From Euzebyella saccharophila (lineage in GTDB: Bacteria > Bacteroidota > Bacteroidia > Flavobacteriales > Flavobacteriaceae), in assembly GCF_014855495.1 (NCBI RefSeq), contig NZ_JACYFJ010000004.1:344537-408536 (forward strand): a DNA stretch of 64,000 bases, written 5' to 3'. Made by a program: the position numbers and the translations under genes. Positions 19,758 to 29,234 of this stretch are shown here, piece after piece (the stretch's first letter is position 1; every line of letters starts with the position of its first letter). Below the pieces are notes generated by a model. The model saw only the letters and a list, made by a program, of their open reading frames with translations. It searched no databases and had not been told where the DNA came from.

Positions 19758-21301
19758 AACGAAGAATTTACAATATACTTTTTCACACCCACACAGTAAG
19801 TGGTATCGTTATTAGTGTAGCCCTATATGTAATTTTCTTTGCAGGTTCTTTTTCTTTTTTCAGGGATGAAATAGCCATGTGGGAAAGAGGTCATCATGCG
19901 GAGAGTACAGACCGGATTCCAATGGATATCGATAGTTACCTGAGGCACATATCGTTAGATAACGAACTCCAAGGCCGAGAAATCGAAATTTCTAGATATT
20001 ACAACGAAAGAAATATCAACATCCATTTAACGGCCTCAAAAGATTCCTTGGCTCCGCAACAGGCTCAAGAAAGAAAGAATTTTTACCTTGACACCAAAGA
20101 TTTATCAAAGTCCACCTACGCCACCAACTACGGCTTGGGCGAGTTTCTCTACAGATTACACTTTCTAGACCAGATTCCCTACCCATATGGCAGGTATCTA
20201 TCTGGCTTTGTAGCCCTCTTTTTTCTATTTGCCCTACTTACCGGCCTATGGATCCATTGGGACAAAATAGTAAGCAATTTTTTTGTTTTTAGGCCCTGGG
20301 CAAAACTTAAAACGCTATGGACCGATGCCCATACCGCTTTAGGACTCATAGGATTTCCCTTTCAATTTGTTTATGCAGTCACCGGGGCCTTCTTTCTTTT
20401 AAAAGGTATACTTATGCTACCCACCGTTATGACTCTGTACGACGGCGACCAAAACGCTCTTTTTGAAGATTTGGAATACACCCATCCGAAGTTTGACTAC
20501 AGCTACCAACCGCTAGAAAATGAACCTGCGGTTAATCAATTTATTGATAAAACACTTGAAGATTGGGAAAATTTTCATCTTGCGGAAGTACACATCTTTA
20601 ATTATAATGATGCTAATATGCATGTCGCATTGAGTGGTCATCTCAACTATGCTTCCAAGTTCAACGGTACCGGTTACCGAATTTACCGGGTAAGGGATCA
20701 AAAACTGATTGATGAACGCATTCCCATAGAAAACAACCGCTATTTGGATGGGGTCAAAAACGTATTGTTTCGGTTGCACTTAGGCGATTACGGCGGACTG
20801 GGCCTGAGAATCGTTTCTTTCTGGTTAGGTCTAATCTCGTGTATTGTAATTCTTTCGGGAATCATGATTTGGATGGTTGCCCGCAATAAAAAGCATATTC
20901 CCATAAAAAGAAGAAGATTCAACAATCAGGTCGCCAATGTTTATATGGCCATTTGTTTGAGCATGCTTCCGGTTACGGCGGTAAGCTTTTGTGCGGTAAA
21001 AATTTGGGGCGCTGAAAAAGGGTTTATTTACAAAGTCTATTTCTTAAGTTGGTTAGTAGCGAGTCTTTTCTTTACCCTTAAAAAGAACATCAACTTTACC
21101 AATAAATACTGTCTCATTTCCGGGGGAATCTTATGTATCCTGGTGCCTTTATGCAATGGCTTTACAACCGGACTCTGGCCTTGGATAAGCTACCCTAAAG
21201 GCTTTACCGAGGTACTTTTTATCGATTTACTGTTCTTATTTATTGGAGGCATTTGCATTTGGGTAGTTTATTTTAAAGGAAAACCTAAGCAATCTCAATA
21301 A
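19754..21301 (+). CDS. PepSY-associated transmembrane protein (PiuB-like, ferric-siderophore reduction)
   Basis: The 515-residue inner-membrane protein has an N-terminal helix (TVSGIVISVALYVIFFAGSF), a large periplasmic loop with PepSY-like segments, and further helices around residues 155-180, 225-245 and in the C-terminal half. The conserved histidines HTHTVSG and LHFLDQIPYPYG match PepSY_TM proteins, which are thought to reduce or release iron from siderophores. The ATG at 19754 overlaps the stop of the previous gene (ATGA) and begins exactly at the conserved N-terminus. It completes the receptor to PepSY unit. Confidence 0.8.
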   Translation: MKRRIYNILFHTHTVSGIVISVALYVIFFAGSFSFFRDEIAMWERGHHAESTDRIPMDIDSYLRHISLDNELQGREIEISRYYNERNINIHLTASKDSLAPQQAQERKNFYLDTKDLSKSTYATNYGLGEFLYRLHFLDQIPYPYGRYLSGFVALFFLFALLTGLWIHWDKIVSNFFVFRPWAKLKTLWTDAHTALGLIGFPFQFVYAVTGAFFLLKGILMLPTVMTLYDGDQNALFEDLEYTHPKFDYSYQPLENEPAVNQFIDKTLEDWENFHLAEVHIFNYNDANMHVALSGHLNYASKFNGTGYRIYRVRDQKLIDERIPIENNRYLDGVKNVLFRLHLGDYGGLGLRIVSFWLGLISCIVILSGIMIWMVARNKKHIPIKRRRFNNQVANVYMAICLSMLPVTAVSFCAVKIWGAEKGFIYKVYFLSWLVASLFFTLKKNINFTNKYCLISGGILCILVPLCNGFTTGLWPWISYPKGFTEVLFIDLLFLFIGGICIWVVYFKGKPKQSQ

Positions 21302-21422
21302 ATAACATCAATCATAACTTTCATGCTAAGTTGGCAACATCCTACCCCTAATTTCTTCCGATGAACGAATTTGTTTAGCCCCCTTTATTCTTTAAGTTAG
21401 ATTGGAGACCTAAAGACACTCC

Positions 21423-23408
21423 ATGGTACAGTTAAGAATTTTTAGCTTCCTCTTCTTACTCATCTCCTTCAACGCTTTTTCTCAAACAGATGAATTCGGT
21501 AAACTCACTCAAGCAGAGAGAAACCTAAAAATCTACGAAAAAGATTCCAGCGCCTTTGCAGTGGTATTATATGAAAAGGGCAACAATTATTTTAAGGTTG
21601 TTGACAACTACATTAGATTGATAAAGGAGTACCATGTTAAAATAAAAGTTTTAGATAAAAGGGGCTTTGACCAAGGAACCATTTCCATTCCTCTGTACAA
21701 AGGGAAAACCTCCGAAGAAAAAATTGATAAAATTAAAGCGGTAACCCACCTAAATGGAATAAAATATCCCGTTAGGGCATCAGAGTTTTTCAAAAACAAT
21801 TTAAATGAATTTTGGAAAGAACAGACATTTACCTTCCCTAAACTAGAAGAAGGCTGTATTTTAGAATATTCCTATAAAATTATTTCTCCATTTTTCTTCA
21901 ATCTCACTGGCTGGGATTTTCAATCTGATATTCCAAAATTACATAGTGAATACAATGCCCAAATACCTGGCAATTATGTCTACAACAGAACCCTTATTGG
22001 AAACTTAACATTAGACACAAATGATGCGAGCATCAAGAAAAACTGTTTTGAGGTACCAGGCTATTCCCAAATTGCAGATTGTGAGGTACTAAAATATTCC
22101 ATGAAAGACGTTCCTGCATTTAAAAGTGAAAAGGAGTTTATGCTTTCTGAAAGAAACTATAAATCGCGCTTAGATTTTGAATTGGCCAAACACAACAGAT
22201 TTGATGGTGTTGTAGATAAATACACCCAATCTTGGGAAGACGTTGATAAAGAGTTTAAAAGTGACAAGGATATAGGGCGCCAATTAACCAAAAACAATTT
22301 TTTTGAAAAACATGTTCCCGAAGCACTATTTCTAGAGAAGGACCCGTTGACAAAGGCTCAAAACATCTACAAATTTGTACGGTCCCATTATACATGGAAC
22401 GGTAAGTACGGAGTTTACGGAAAAGCCAGGGTAAAGGACGCCTTTGAAAACAATTCTGGAAGCGCCAGTGAAATAAATATGGCCTTGATCAATTTGTTAA
22501 ACTCGGCAGGCCTACCAACCAATCTAATGCTATTGTCTACTCGAGAAGCCGGACTCCCCAAGCAGACCCACCCGGTAATGTCAGATTTCAATTACTGCTT
22601 GGCCTACCTAAAAATAGATGATCAAGTATTTCTATTGGATGCCACGGATAAATATATGCCTTTTGGTATGCTTCCTTTCAAAACCCTCAACCATTATGGC
22701 AGGGTCATGGATTTTAAAAATGATAGTTATTGGGCAAAAATTGTGCCTGGCAGCAACAATGTTTTACAGGTCAGGGCTAGCGTAAATTTAGATATGGAGA
22801 ATAATCTCCTTTCCGGAATCATGGATAAAACAGCTCATGGTTATTTTGCCTTGAACACTTACAAAAAATTAGCGGACACCAATGAACAGGCGTATTTAAA
22901 TTATTTGGAAAAAGATGCCTTTGGCGATTTTGAAATTACCGAATATGAACTTAATGAAGACCTGAGTACCGAAAATAAAACCATGGAGCGCATCCATTTT
23001 CAAACTGAAGGTGATTTAAATTCCAAGATGCTATACATCAACCCATTTCACAGCGTCTTTTACAAGGAAAATCCTTTTAGCCTTGCAGAACGAAATTATC
23101 CTATAGACTTTGGTTATAATCGGACCTATAAATACAACTGGGCTCTTAACATCCCGGAAGGTTACGAAGTAGTGGATTTACCAAAAAAGAATCGTGTAAC
23201 CGTTGGCGAAAGCGATTTAATACTGGATTTCACCCCTTTGAAATCACCCACACAGATTGGAATTAATTTTACCCTTTTAGTGCGCAATAGCCTTTTGTCT
23301 CCCAAGGATTACAAAGCCATAAAAGAACTTTTTGCCAAAGCCATTGATATTCAAAGCAATTCATTGGTTGTACTTAAAAAGACGACCATAAGTAACACTA
23401 GTCAATAA
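21423..23408 (+). CDS. Secreted DUF3857 / transglutaminase-like protein
   Basis: The 661-residue protein has a signal peptide (IFSFLFLLISFNAFSQ). A DUF3857 domain follows (residues about 50-220; YHVKIKVLDKRG, LEEGCILEYSYKI). The central region is transglutaminase-like (residues about 290-400) and contains AQNIYKFVRSHYTW and a region where a Cys is expected; here the sequence reads NNSGSASEINMALINLLN, so the nucleophile Cys seems replaced by Ser/Ala. The fold is then probably not an active protease or transglutaminase. Family members are common in Bacteroidota, with unknown function. It is likely periplasmic and is a single gene. Confidence 0.75.
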   Translation: MVQLRIFSFLFLLISFNAFSQTDEFGKLTQAERNLKIYEKDSSAFAVVLYEKGNNYFKVVDNYIRLIKEYHVKIKVLDKRGFDQGTISIPLYKGKTSEEKIDKIKAVTHLNGIKYPVRASEFFKNNLNEFWKEQTFTFPKLEEGCILEYSYKIISPFFFNLTGWDFQSDIPKLHSEYNAQIPGNYVYNRTLIGNLTLDTNDASIKKNCFEVPGYSQIADCEVLKYSMKDVPAFKSEKEFMLSERNYKSRLDFELAKHNRFDGVVDKYTQSWEDVDKEFKSDKDIGRQLTKNNFFEKHVPEALFLEKDPLTKAQNIYKFVRSHYTWNGKYGVYGKARVKDAFENNSGSASEINMALINLLNSAGLPTNLMLLSTREAGLPKQTHPVMSDFNYCLAYLKIDDQVFLLDATDKYMPFGMLPFKTLNHYGRVMDFKNDSYWAKIVPGSNNVLQVRASVNLDMENNLLSGIMDKTAHGYFALNTYKKLADTNEQAYLNYLEKDAFGDFEITEYELNEDLSTENKTMERIHFQTEGDLNSKMLYINPFHSVFYKENPFSLAERNYPIDFGYNRTYKYNWALNIPEGYEVVDLPKKNRVTVGESDLILDFTPLKSPTQIGINFTLLVRNSLLSPKDYKAIKELFAKAIDIQSNSLVVLKKTTISNTSQ

Positions 23409-23412
23409 GGAA

Positions 23413-24369
23413 TTACTCTAGCATCTTTTCCATCTGTATATTGCTTCGGGAATAAGGCGTTGGCCTATGTGCTACTTTTTTAAAGCCTAATTTTTGGTAC
23501 AAATTAATGGCCGGTTTTAATACTGTGTTACTTTCTAAGTACACCTTTTTGGCTCCCAGTTTCTTTGCTTCCTCCAAAACGGATTTCCCTAATAAATATC
23601 CGATACTCTTTCCTTGCGCCTTGGGGCTTACTCCCATTTTCGCTAATTCGTAATCGTAATCGGGGTCGTTCATTTTTATCAGGGCACACACTCCCAAAGG
23701 TTCACCGTCGTAAAGGGCCACCATAATCTTACCTCCAAGGTTTAATATATATTCTTCTGGATGGTCAAGTGCCTTGTAATCCTCCTTTTCCATCACGAAA
23801 TACTTCGAGATCCATTCTTCATTTAGGCTTTTAAAAATTTCTTTAAAAGCACTGGTATATGGTACAATTTTTACCTTTTTTGCTTCCCTGATTTTGCGTT
23901 GCTCTTTTACCCTTTCAAAAAGGGATTTTTGTTCAAAAAGAAACTCCCATTCCGCCAAGGCCTCCCAAAGATTATGGTTTGCCTGAGATAGCAATTGGTC
24001 TACTGCGGCATCTACATCCTTGCATTGCACATCGATAATATGCCTGGCATTCTTCTCCCCCTTATCGGTCAAACGAACCGTGTTTCTTCTTTTATCTTCC
24101 TTACAGACCTGTTTTTCCAATAGGTCCTTTTTCAACATCTCTTTTACCATTTTGGTAACGGATGGCTGAGAGTGCGAAATTTTATCTGCAATTTCCGTAA
24201 TGGTCAATGCCCCAACTTGCGACAAAACGAACAACACCGGAAACCAATTGGGCGAAACATCCAATTGGTACATCTCATAAATTTTCCCTGCGTCTTCGGT
24301 CATTTGAGCTGATAACATGCGTAACCTGCTTCCCAGGGCTATCTTTCCTGTTCTATCAAAAAAATTCAT
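23413..24369 (-). CDS. MarR-type regulator fused to GNAT acetyltransferase
   Basis: The 318-residue protein has two parts. Residues 1-145 are a winged-helix MarR domain (LTITEIADKISHSQPSVTKMVKEMLKK is the DNA-recognition region). Residues about 160-318 are a GNAT domain with the acetyl-CoA loop KMGVSPKAQGKSIGYLLG and the closing NLYQKLGFKKV. This fusion is a known family of bifunctional helix-turn-helix/N-acetyltransferases. The acetylated substrate and the target promoters are unknown; it may control its own gene. The spacer before its start is AT-rich and could hold its operator. Confidence 0.85.
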   Translation of the reverse strand: MNFFDRTGKIALGSRLRMLSAQMTEDAGKIYEMYQLDVSPNWFPVLFVLSQVGALTITEIADKISHSQPSVTKMVKEMLKKDLLEKQVCKEDKRRNTVRLTDKGEKNARHIIDVQCKDVDAAVDQLLSQANHNLWEALAEWEFLFEQKSLFERVKEQRKIREAKKVKIVPYTSAFKEIFKSLNEEWISKYFVMEKEDYKALDHPEEYILNLGGKIMVALYDGEPLGVCALIKMNDPDYDYELAKMGVSPKAQGKSIGYLLGKSVLEEAKKLGAKKVYLESNTVLKPAINLYQKLGFKKVAHRPTPYSRSNIQMEKMLE

Positions 24370-24447
24370 AAATAAGTATTTATATAACTGGTTATGCCAA
24401 TATATTTATTTTATATAATTCTGCTACTAGAATGATAAGGAAATAGA

Positions 24448-25431
24448 TTAAAGTCGGGGTGTTTCTATCAGAAAATCATCTTCCCAAATAGCTTTTTGGG
24501 TAGCGTTATCGATATTACCTCCGGTCAAAACCATCATAATCCGTTTTTTGGATTTTTGGGTCTTCAACCATTGAAATACCCCTTCCATAGTCATGGCACT
24601 GGTGGGTTCCAAATGTAGTTTTAATAAGTGCGTCAGCCATTGTGTCCAATAGACAATTCGATCCTCGGTAATTTCATACATCCCATCCAAATGCTTGAGG
24701 TGTTCAAAAGTAATGTCGCCTACGGCCATGGTCATTACTCCATCTGCCAACGTCTTAGGTTTTGAGGCAAGCCGCTGAATGGAATTTTTCCGGAGGGATT
24801 CTGCCGCATCATTAGCGTTCAAAGGTTCTACCCCAAAGACCTTACTTTTTGGAGACATTCCCTTGGTGGCCACCAAAGTTCCGGATACGAGTCCCCCACC
24901 GCCACAAGGGGCAAAAACTGCATCGATTTTTGGCACGTCTTGTAGCGCCTCATACATGGCCGTACCTTGACCTGCGATTACTTGCTCATGATTAAAAGGA
25001 GGAATCCAATAGGTACCCTCTTCTTCCGAAGCCTTTTTTACTTTTGCATCGGCCAAATCCCTTGTTTCACACAGAACCACTTCCGCCCCGTACGATTTGG
25101 TAGCCTCTATTTTAACCTTACTTGAGTAGTCTGGCATATAAATCGTCGCAGGAATATGGTACCGATTAGCCGCCCAAGCAATGGCCTGCGCATGGTTGCC
25201 GCTACTGTTTGCCACTATCCTCTTCGGTTTTTGACCCGTTTCAATCAACCACGAAATGGTATTACAGCCTCCCCGCGCCTTAAAGGCCCCTATTTTCTGA
25301 AGACATTCAGCCTTAAAAAATACATCGTGTCCCAGCCATTTATTTAATAATTGAGAGCTAAGAACGGGTGTTCTTTTTACTTGCCCTTCTATTCGACCAC
25401 AAGCTTTTTCAATATCATTTAGGCTGATCAT
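24448..25431 (-). CDS. PLP-dependent threonine/serine dehydratase family enzyme
   Basis: The roughly 327-residue fold-type II enzyme has the PLP lysine in KIGAFKARGG, an asparagine loop in SSGNHAQAIAW and the phosphate-binding glycine loop PCGGGGLVSG. It resembles threonine dehydratase and serine racemase enzymes that deaminate hydroxy amino acids to 2-oxo acids. The length lacks room for a C-terminal ACT regulatory domain, so it is the catabolic or racemase-like type. I chose the ATG at 25431 (MISLNDIEKA); an ATG 24 bp upstream adds MHVFKFLP without homology. Transcribed alone. Confidence 0.8.
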   Translation of the reverse strand: MISLNDIEKACGRIEGQVKRTPVLSSQLLNKWLGHDVFFKAECLQKIGAFKARGGCNTISWLIETGQKPKRIVANSSGNHAQAIAWAANRYHIPATIYMPDYSSKVKIEATKSYGAEVVLCETRDLADAKVKKASEEEGTYWIPPFNHEQVIAGQGTAMYEALQDVPKIDAVFAPCGGGGLVSGTLVATKGMSPKSKVFGVEPLNANDAAESLRKNSIQRLASKPKTLADGVMTMAVGDITFEHLKHLDGMYEITEDRIVYWTQWLTHLLKLHLEPTSAMTMEGVFQWLKTQKSKKRIMMVLTGGNIDNATQKAIWEDDFLIETPRL

Positions 25432-25533
25432 GGGTAGGAATTTAAAAACATGCAAATTAGCATTTTTAAAACGGTACTCTCTCGTTAGTCATGTAAAATA
25501 TCGTTCCCTTCTTTTGTTCACTTACGATTATTG

Positions 25534-25701
25534 ATGCAATCCGGTCAAACGTGGACTTGTTTGATTTTTTTGCAACTTCAGCTTACCAAAAATTCCTATA
25601 CTGCAAGCATTGTAGAGCAAAAGAAATATTTAGAAACTAAAATCGGCTATGTGCCGATATGCCCTTCCCAAGAACAACTGCTTAAAAAAGTCCTTATGTA
25701 G
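25534..25701 (+). CDS. Possible 55-residue peptide gene ending inside a terminator hairpin
   Basis: An open frame from the ATG at 25534 reads MQSGQTWTCLIF and ends QEQLLKKVLM with TAG at 25699-25701. The C-terminal half (KKYLETKIGYVPICPSQEQL) has protein-like composition. Its stop codon lies in the loop of a strong terminator, as expected for a very short gene or a degraded 3' remnant. No family is recognised. It fills much of an otherwise gene-free stretch of about 350 bp. Confidence 0.25.
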   Translation: MQSGQTWTCLIFLQLQLTKNSYTASIVEQKKYLETKIGYVPICPSQEQLLKKVLM

Positions 25702-25710
25702 GACTTTTTT
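25684..25710 (+). terminator. Perfect hairpin terminator
   Basis: A perfect 10-bp stem (AAAAAAGTCC / GGACTTTTTT) has a 7-nt loop and ends in T6. It works in either direction and lies upstream of the second sulfatase gene. Confidence 0.7.
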
Positions 25711-25780
25711 AGTTTCTACCAAGCAGCAACTGACATTAATTTGATAACTTGCCGCTACCAATTACCAAACCACACCACCA

Positions 25781-27385
25781 ATGAATCTGAAGTATCTTAC
25801 TTTGGCCTTGTTGCCAATTATATTTGCCTCCTGTAGGGAAGAATCCAAATCTCGTCAATCCACAAAAAGGCCCAATATTGTTTTTATCATGTCTGATGAC
25901 CACGCTTATCAAGCCATCAGTGCCTATGATGACAAGCTGATCCAAACGCCCAACATCGATAGGATTGCCAAGGAGGGAATGCTTTTTAACAATGCAACAG
26001 TTACGAATTCCATTTGTGCTCCCTCTAGGGCCGTTATTCTTACCGGAAAGCATTCGCACCTCAACGGTAAAATAGACAATCGAATGCCGTTTGACACGAC
26101 CAATGTCACTTTTCCGCAACTGTTACAAAAAGCGGGATACCAGACGGCTATGTTCGGGAAACTTCATTTTGGAAACAATCCCAAGGGTTTTGATGAATTT
26201 AAAATTTTACCCGGACAAGGGGATTATTACAATCCAAAATTCATTACCCAAACCGGAGATACCACCATCACGGGCTACGTGACCGATATCATTACTGATT
26301 TGACGATTGATTGGATGGAAAAAAGAAGGAATCCCGCGAAACCCTTTTTATTGATGTACCTTCACAAGGCTCCGCACCGTACTTGGATGCCTGCCGAACG
26401 ACATTATCCCGAATTCACCAAAAAAAGCTACCCCCTACCTGAAACGCTTTTTGACGATTATACCACTAGGAATGCCGCTTCCCCATCCGCAGAAATGGGC
26501 ATTCTCAAACACATGCAAATATCGTACGATCTTAAAGTGCCGGATCGCATTGCCAACACTTTAGACATTAAAAACTGGAACCAGATAGGTAATCGTATCG
26601 GAAGATTAAATGCCGACCAACGTGCTGCTTGGGATGTGGTTTATAATCCGATTGCAGAAGATTTTGCGGAGAAATTCCCAAATATGAACGACAGTCTTTT
26701 GACGGTCTGGAAATACCAACGCTACATGCAAGACTATTTAGGAACCATAGCTGCAGTTGATGAAAACGTGGGTCGTTTATTGAATTATTTAGACAAAAAA
26801 GACCTATCTGAAAACACTTTAGTGGTCTATACCTCCGATCAAGGGTTTTATCTGGGCGAACACGGTTGGTTCGATAAGCGATTTATGTATAACGAATCTT
26901 TTAAAACACCGCTGTTAATCAAGTGGCCCAACGTTATTACGCCCAATACCACCGAAGAAGAAATGGTACAAAACCTTGATTTTGCCCAAACCTTTTTGGA
27001 AGTTGCCGGAGTGAACCCACCTTCCGATATGCAGGGCGAAAGTCTGGTACCCCTTTTAAAGGGGGAAAAAGAAGCTTGGGATAGAGACGCTGTGTACTAC
27101 CACTATTATGAATATCCCGGGGAACATGCGGTAAAGAGACATTATGGCATTTCCACCAAAGAATTTAAGCTCATTCATTTTTATCATGATGTTGACGAAT
27201 GGGAGCTGTACGACCGACTCAAAGACCCGAACGAAATTCGAAACGTTTATGAAGAACCGGAATATGCCGAAACGGTAGAGGCTATGAAAGAAAAATTAGA
27301 AGAAGTAAGAAAAAAATATAAAGATTCTGATGAGCTGAGTAACGGATACATTGAACTTTACAAAGAAAATGGGTGGATCAAGTAA
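25781..27385 (+). CDS. Lipoprotein sulfatase (family S1), N-acetylglucosamine-6-sulfatase-like
   Basis: The 534-residue protein has a lipoprotein signal with lipidated Cys18 (IIFASC). The sulfatase core opens PNIVFIMSDDHAYQA. The formylglycine motif is CAPSR with Cys79. Other active-site motifs are MFGKLHFG, YLHKAPHRTW, YTSDQGFYLGEHGWFDKRFMYNESFKTPLLIKW. The order and wording resemble S1_11-like N-acetylglucosamine-6-sulfatases, though the subfamily is inference. The enzyme should be anchored to the outer membrane. It is probably a single gene, preceded by a terminator, with a convergent gene after it. Confidence 0.88.
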   Translation: MNLKYLTLALLPIIFASCREESKSRQSTKRPNIVFIMSDDHAYQAISAYDDKLIQTPNIDRIAKEGMLFNNATVTNSICAPSRAVILTGKHSHLNGKIDNRMPFDTTNVTFPQLLQKAGYQTAMFGKLHFGNNPKGFDEFKILPGQGDYYNPKFITQTGDTTITGYVTDIITDLTIDWMEKRRNPAKPFLLMYLHKAPHRTWMPAERHYPEFTKKSYPLPETLFDDYTTRNAASPSAEMGILKHMQISYDLKVPDRIANTLDIKNWNQIGNRIGRLNADQRAAWDVVYNPIAEDFAEKFPNMNDSLLTVWKYQRYMQDYLGTIAAVDENVGRLLNYLDKKDLSENTLVVYTSDQGFYLGEHGWFDKRFMYNESFKTPLLIKWPNVITPNTTEEEMVQNLDFAQTFLEVAGVNPPSDMQGESLVPLLKGEKEAWDRDAVYYHYYEYPGEHAVKRHYGISTKEFKLIHFYHDVDEWELYDRLKDPNEIRNVYEEPEYAETVEAMKEKLEEVRKKYKDSDELSNGYIELYKENGWIK

Positions 27386-27424
27386 GCTACCATTCATCTG
27401 CCTTTTAAAGAATTAGCAGTGGCA

Positions 27425-27796
27425 TCACGATTTTTTATAAAATCGGTTTCCCCTTAGCTCGTAGGCTTCGGCGATTACCTCTTGAAGAACCTGATCGTCA
27501 ATTTCTTCTAAGGAGGTATAGCGTAAGGATTTGACCACCTTTCGTTTTTCGGTGTTCATTTTATCTAAATGCTTGGTCAAGTGGGCGGAGTTCCAAAAAG
27601 CGATATCTACGAAATTCTTTTTGTGGGATGCGTTCAAATAACAAATAGGACTTTTACCCACATAAAAACAGGGAATTCGCCATTTGTATTTCATTTCTAC
27701 TTCTGGTAACACCCGCTGAATGGTCATCTGTAAATGCAGTAAGACACTTTTGTACGGTTGCGGTTGGTTGAGGATGTATTCTTCGGCTGGGTTCAT
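27425..27796 (-). CDS. DUF1801 (YdhG-like) protein
   Basis: The 123-residue cytoplasmic protein begins MNPAEEYILNQPQPYKSVLLHL and has the typical DUF1801 block MKYKWRIPCFYVG-KSPICYLNASHKKNFVDIAFW. The fold is shared with the frataxin-like YdhG/YdeI proteins. No catalytic activity is established, and the function is unknown. It converges with the sulfatase and is divergent from the phospholipase gene. Confidence 0.8.
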   Translation of the reverse strand: MNPAEEYILNQPQPYKSVLLHLQMTIQRVLPEVEMKYKWRIPCFYVGKSPICYLNASHKKNFVDIAFWNSAHLTKHLDKMNTEKRKVVKSLRYTSLEEIDDQVLQEVIAEAYELRGNRFYKKS

Positions 27797-27855
27797 TTTC
27801 CTACTAAAATTATGATAAACAAAGGCCTAAGAGGCATTGGGCGGTATCAAATATA

Positions 27856-27863
27856 TACTTTTG
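27856..27863 (+). promoter_or_regulatory. Bacteroidetes -7 element (TACTTTTG) of the phospholipase gene
   Basis: This is an exact TAnnTTTG match 18 bp before the ATG at 27882. A weak upstream TTG at 27837 lies 16 bp away. Confidence 0.45.
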
Positions 27864-27881
27864 CCAAAAGATTGCCCTTCA

Positions 27882-28799
27882 ATGATTAAAAGAAATAGTA
27901 GTCCGCCCCTTTGCAAAATGCTATTACTATCCATACTGATAGTGGTCCAATTAGGTTTTTCTCAAGACAATGTGGACCAAGATTGGATTTTCAAGAACAG
28001 TAAAACCCTTTCCGAACTTTGGGAATTGGATGAGGAGCACCATAGAGGTACGTTTTTAATCACTTCCTACAAGCCCATCTATTTTACGCTTGCTAAATTT
28101 TCTACTGATACCAACAAATTTCCAATTAGCGAAGAACGTAACAACGTGCTACCTGAACCCGTAGACCTCAATGTCGTGGAAGCCAAATTTCAACTGAGTA
28201 TGAAAACCAAGGTTTTCTATAAGGTTTTATGGGGAAAGGCCGATGTTTGGGCCGCTTACTCACAACGGGCCTACTGGCAGATTTACAACAAGGAACTCTC
28301 AAGACCCTTTAGGGAAACCAATTACGAACCGGAAATCATCCTGAACTTTCCGGTAAATTTTGATGTATTAGGATTCAAAGGAAAAATGTTGGGTGCGGCT
28401 TTTATTCATGAATCCAATGGGCGTTCAAACCCTATTTCCAGAAGTTGGAACCGACTGGCTTTTCACGCCGGTTTTGACCGTGGACCGTTACAAATTATGC
28501 TTAAAAATTGGATTCGACTCGGTGGAAGCAATGACGACAACCCACAAATATCCGATTATATAGGCCGAGGCGAGGCTAAGGTTACCTACGATTGGGGCCG
28601 GCAGCGCTTTTATGCCATTGTCCGGCATTCCCTAAAATTCGGGAATAAAAGCAGAGGAAGTATACAGTTGAATTACACCTTCCCCATCATTAAAAATTTT
28701 AGTGGACATATTCAAGTTTTTGATGGCTACGGTGAAAGTATGATCGATTACAACCATAGACAGACCACTTTTGGATTGGGAGTAAGTTTAATCAATTAA
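27882..28799 (+). CDS. pldA: Outer-membrane phospholipase A (OMPLA)
   Basis: The 305-residue barrel enzyme has a signal peptide (KMLLLSILIVVQLGFSQ) and the diagnostic active-site segment HESNGRSNPISRSWNR. This corresponds to the catalytic His and Ser of OMPLA followed by the SRSWNR motif with the catalytic Asn. The C-terminal strands end TTFGLGVSLIN. OMPLA hydrolyses misplaced phospholipids in the outer leaflet as a calcium-dependent dimer. I chose the ATG at 27882, which begins MIKRNSSPP just before the signal peptide and lies downstream of a promoter element; the upstream ATG at 27837 precedes that element. Confidence 0.9.
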   Translation: MIKRNSSPPLCKMLLLSILIVVQLGFSQDNVDQDWIFKNSKTLSELWELDEEHHRGTFLITSYKPIYFTLAKFSTDTNKFPISEERNNVLPEPVDLNVVEAKFQLSMKTKVFYKVLWGKADVWAAYSQRAYWQIYNKELSRPFRETNYEPEIILNFPVNFDVLGFKGKMLGAAFIHESNGRSNPISRSWNRLAFHAGFDRGPLQIMLKNWIRLGGSNDDNPQISDYIGRGEAKVTYDWGRQRFYAIVRHSLKFGNKSRGSIQLNYTFPIIKNFSGHIQVFDGYGESMIDYNHRQTTFGLGVSLIN

Positions 28800-28840
28800 C
28801 GAAATGGGGAATTGGAAGAATAGTTCTTTGTTCAATAGAA

Positions 28841-29107
28841 CTACATTCTACTAAAGTCTAAAATGGACTTGGGAAAATCAGCTTGCAGTAATTGATAGAA
28901 GGTAGACGGAGTGTTTTCAGACAGACTGATATTTTTGCCTTCGACATCAACATCAAATTGAAAACAAGAAAAATCATAACAGCGATCGGGGTCTACTCGG
29001 CTAATTAAAAACTTGGTGATTTTTGGTCTTAACTGGTATTCTAATTCAACACAATAACTTTTGAGGAGAGGGTCTCCGTTGATATTGATAAGCCAATTAA
29101 AAGTCAT
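28841..29107 (-). CDS. Small hypothetical protein
   Basis: The 88-residue frame begins MTFNWLININGDPLLKSYC and has a normal protein composition with conserved-looking aromatic and cysteine residues (RCYDFSCFQF). I do not recognise a family. No signal peptide or membrane segment is seen. It sits between two plus-strand genes. Its codon use is like the neighbours, which favours a real gene over chance. Confidence 0.5.
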   Translation of the reverse strand: MTFNWLININGDPLLKSYCVELEYQLRPKITKFLISRVDPDRCYDFSCFQFDVDVEGKNISLSENTPSTFYQLLQADFPKSILDFSRM

Positions 29108-29234
29108 CGTGGGAATATTTAAAAGCAGAGCAATATATAACTTATTTACAATTTATTTACATTAAATATACCTTAAATTAAATCACTGAATTCATCAAAT
29201 CATTCCTTACCAACCAACAACCAAACTTAAAGCA

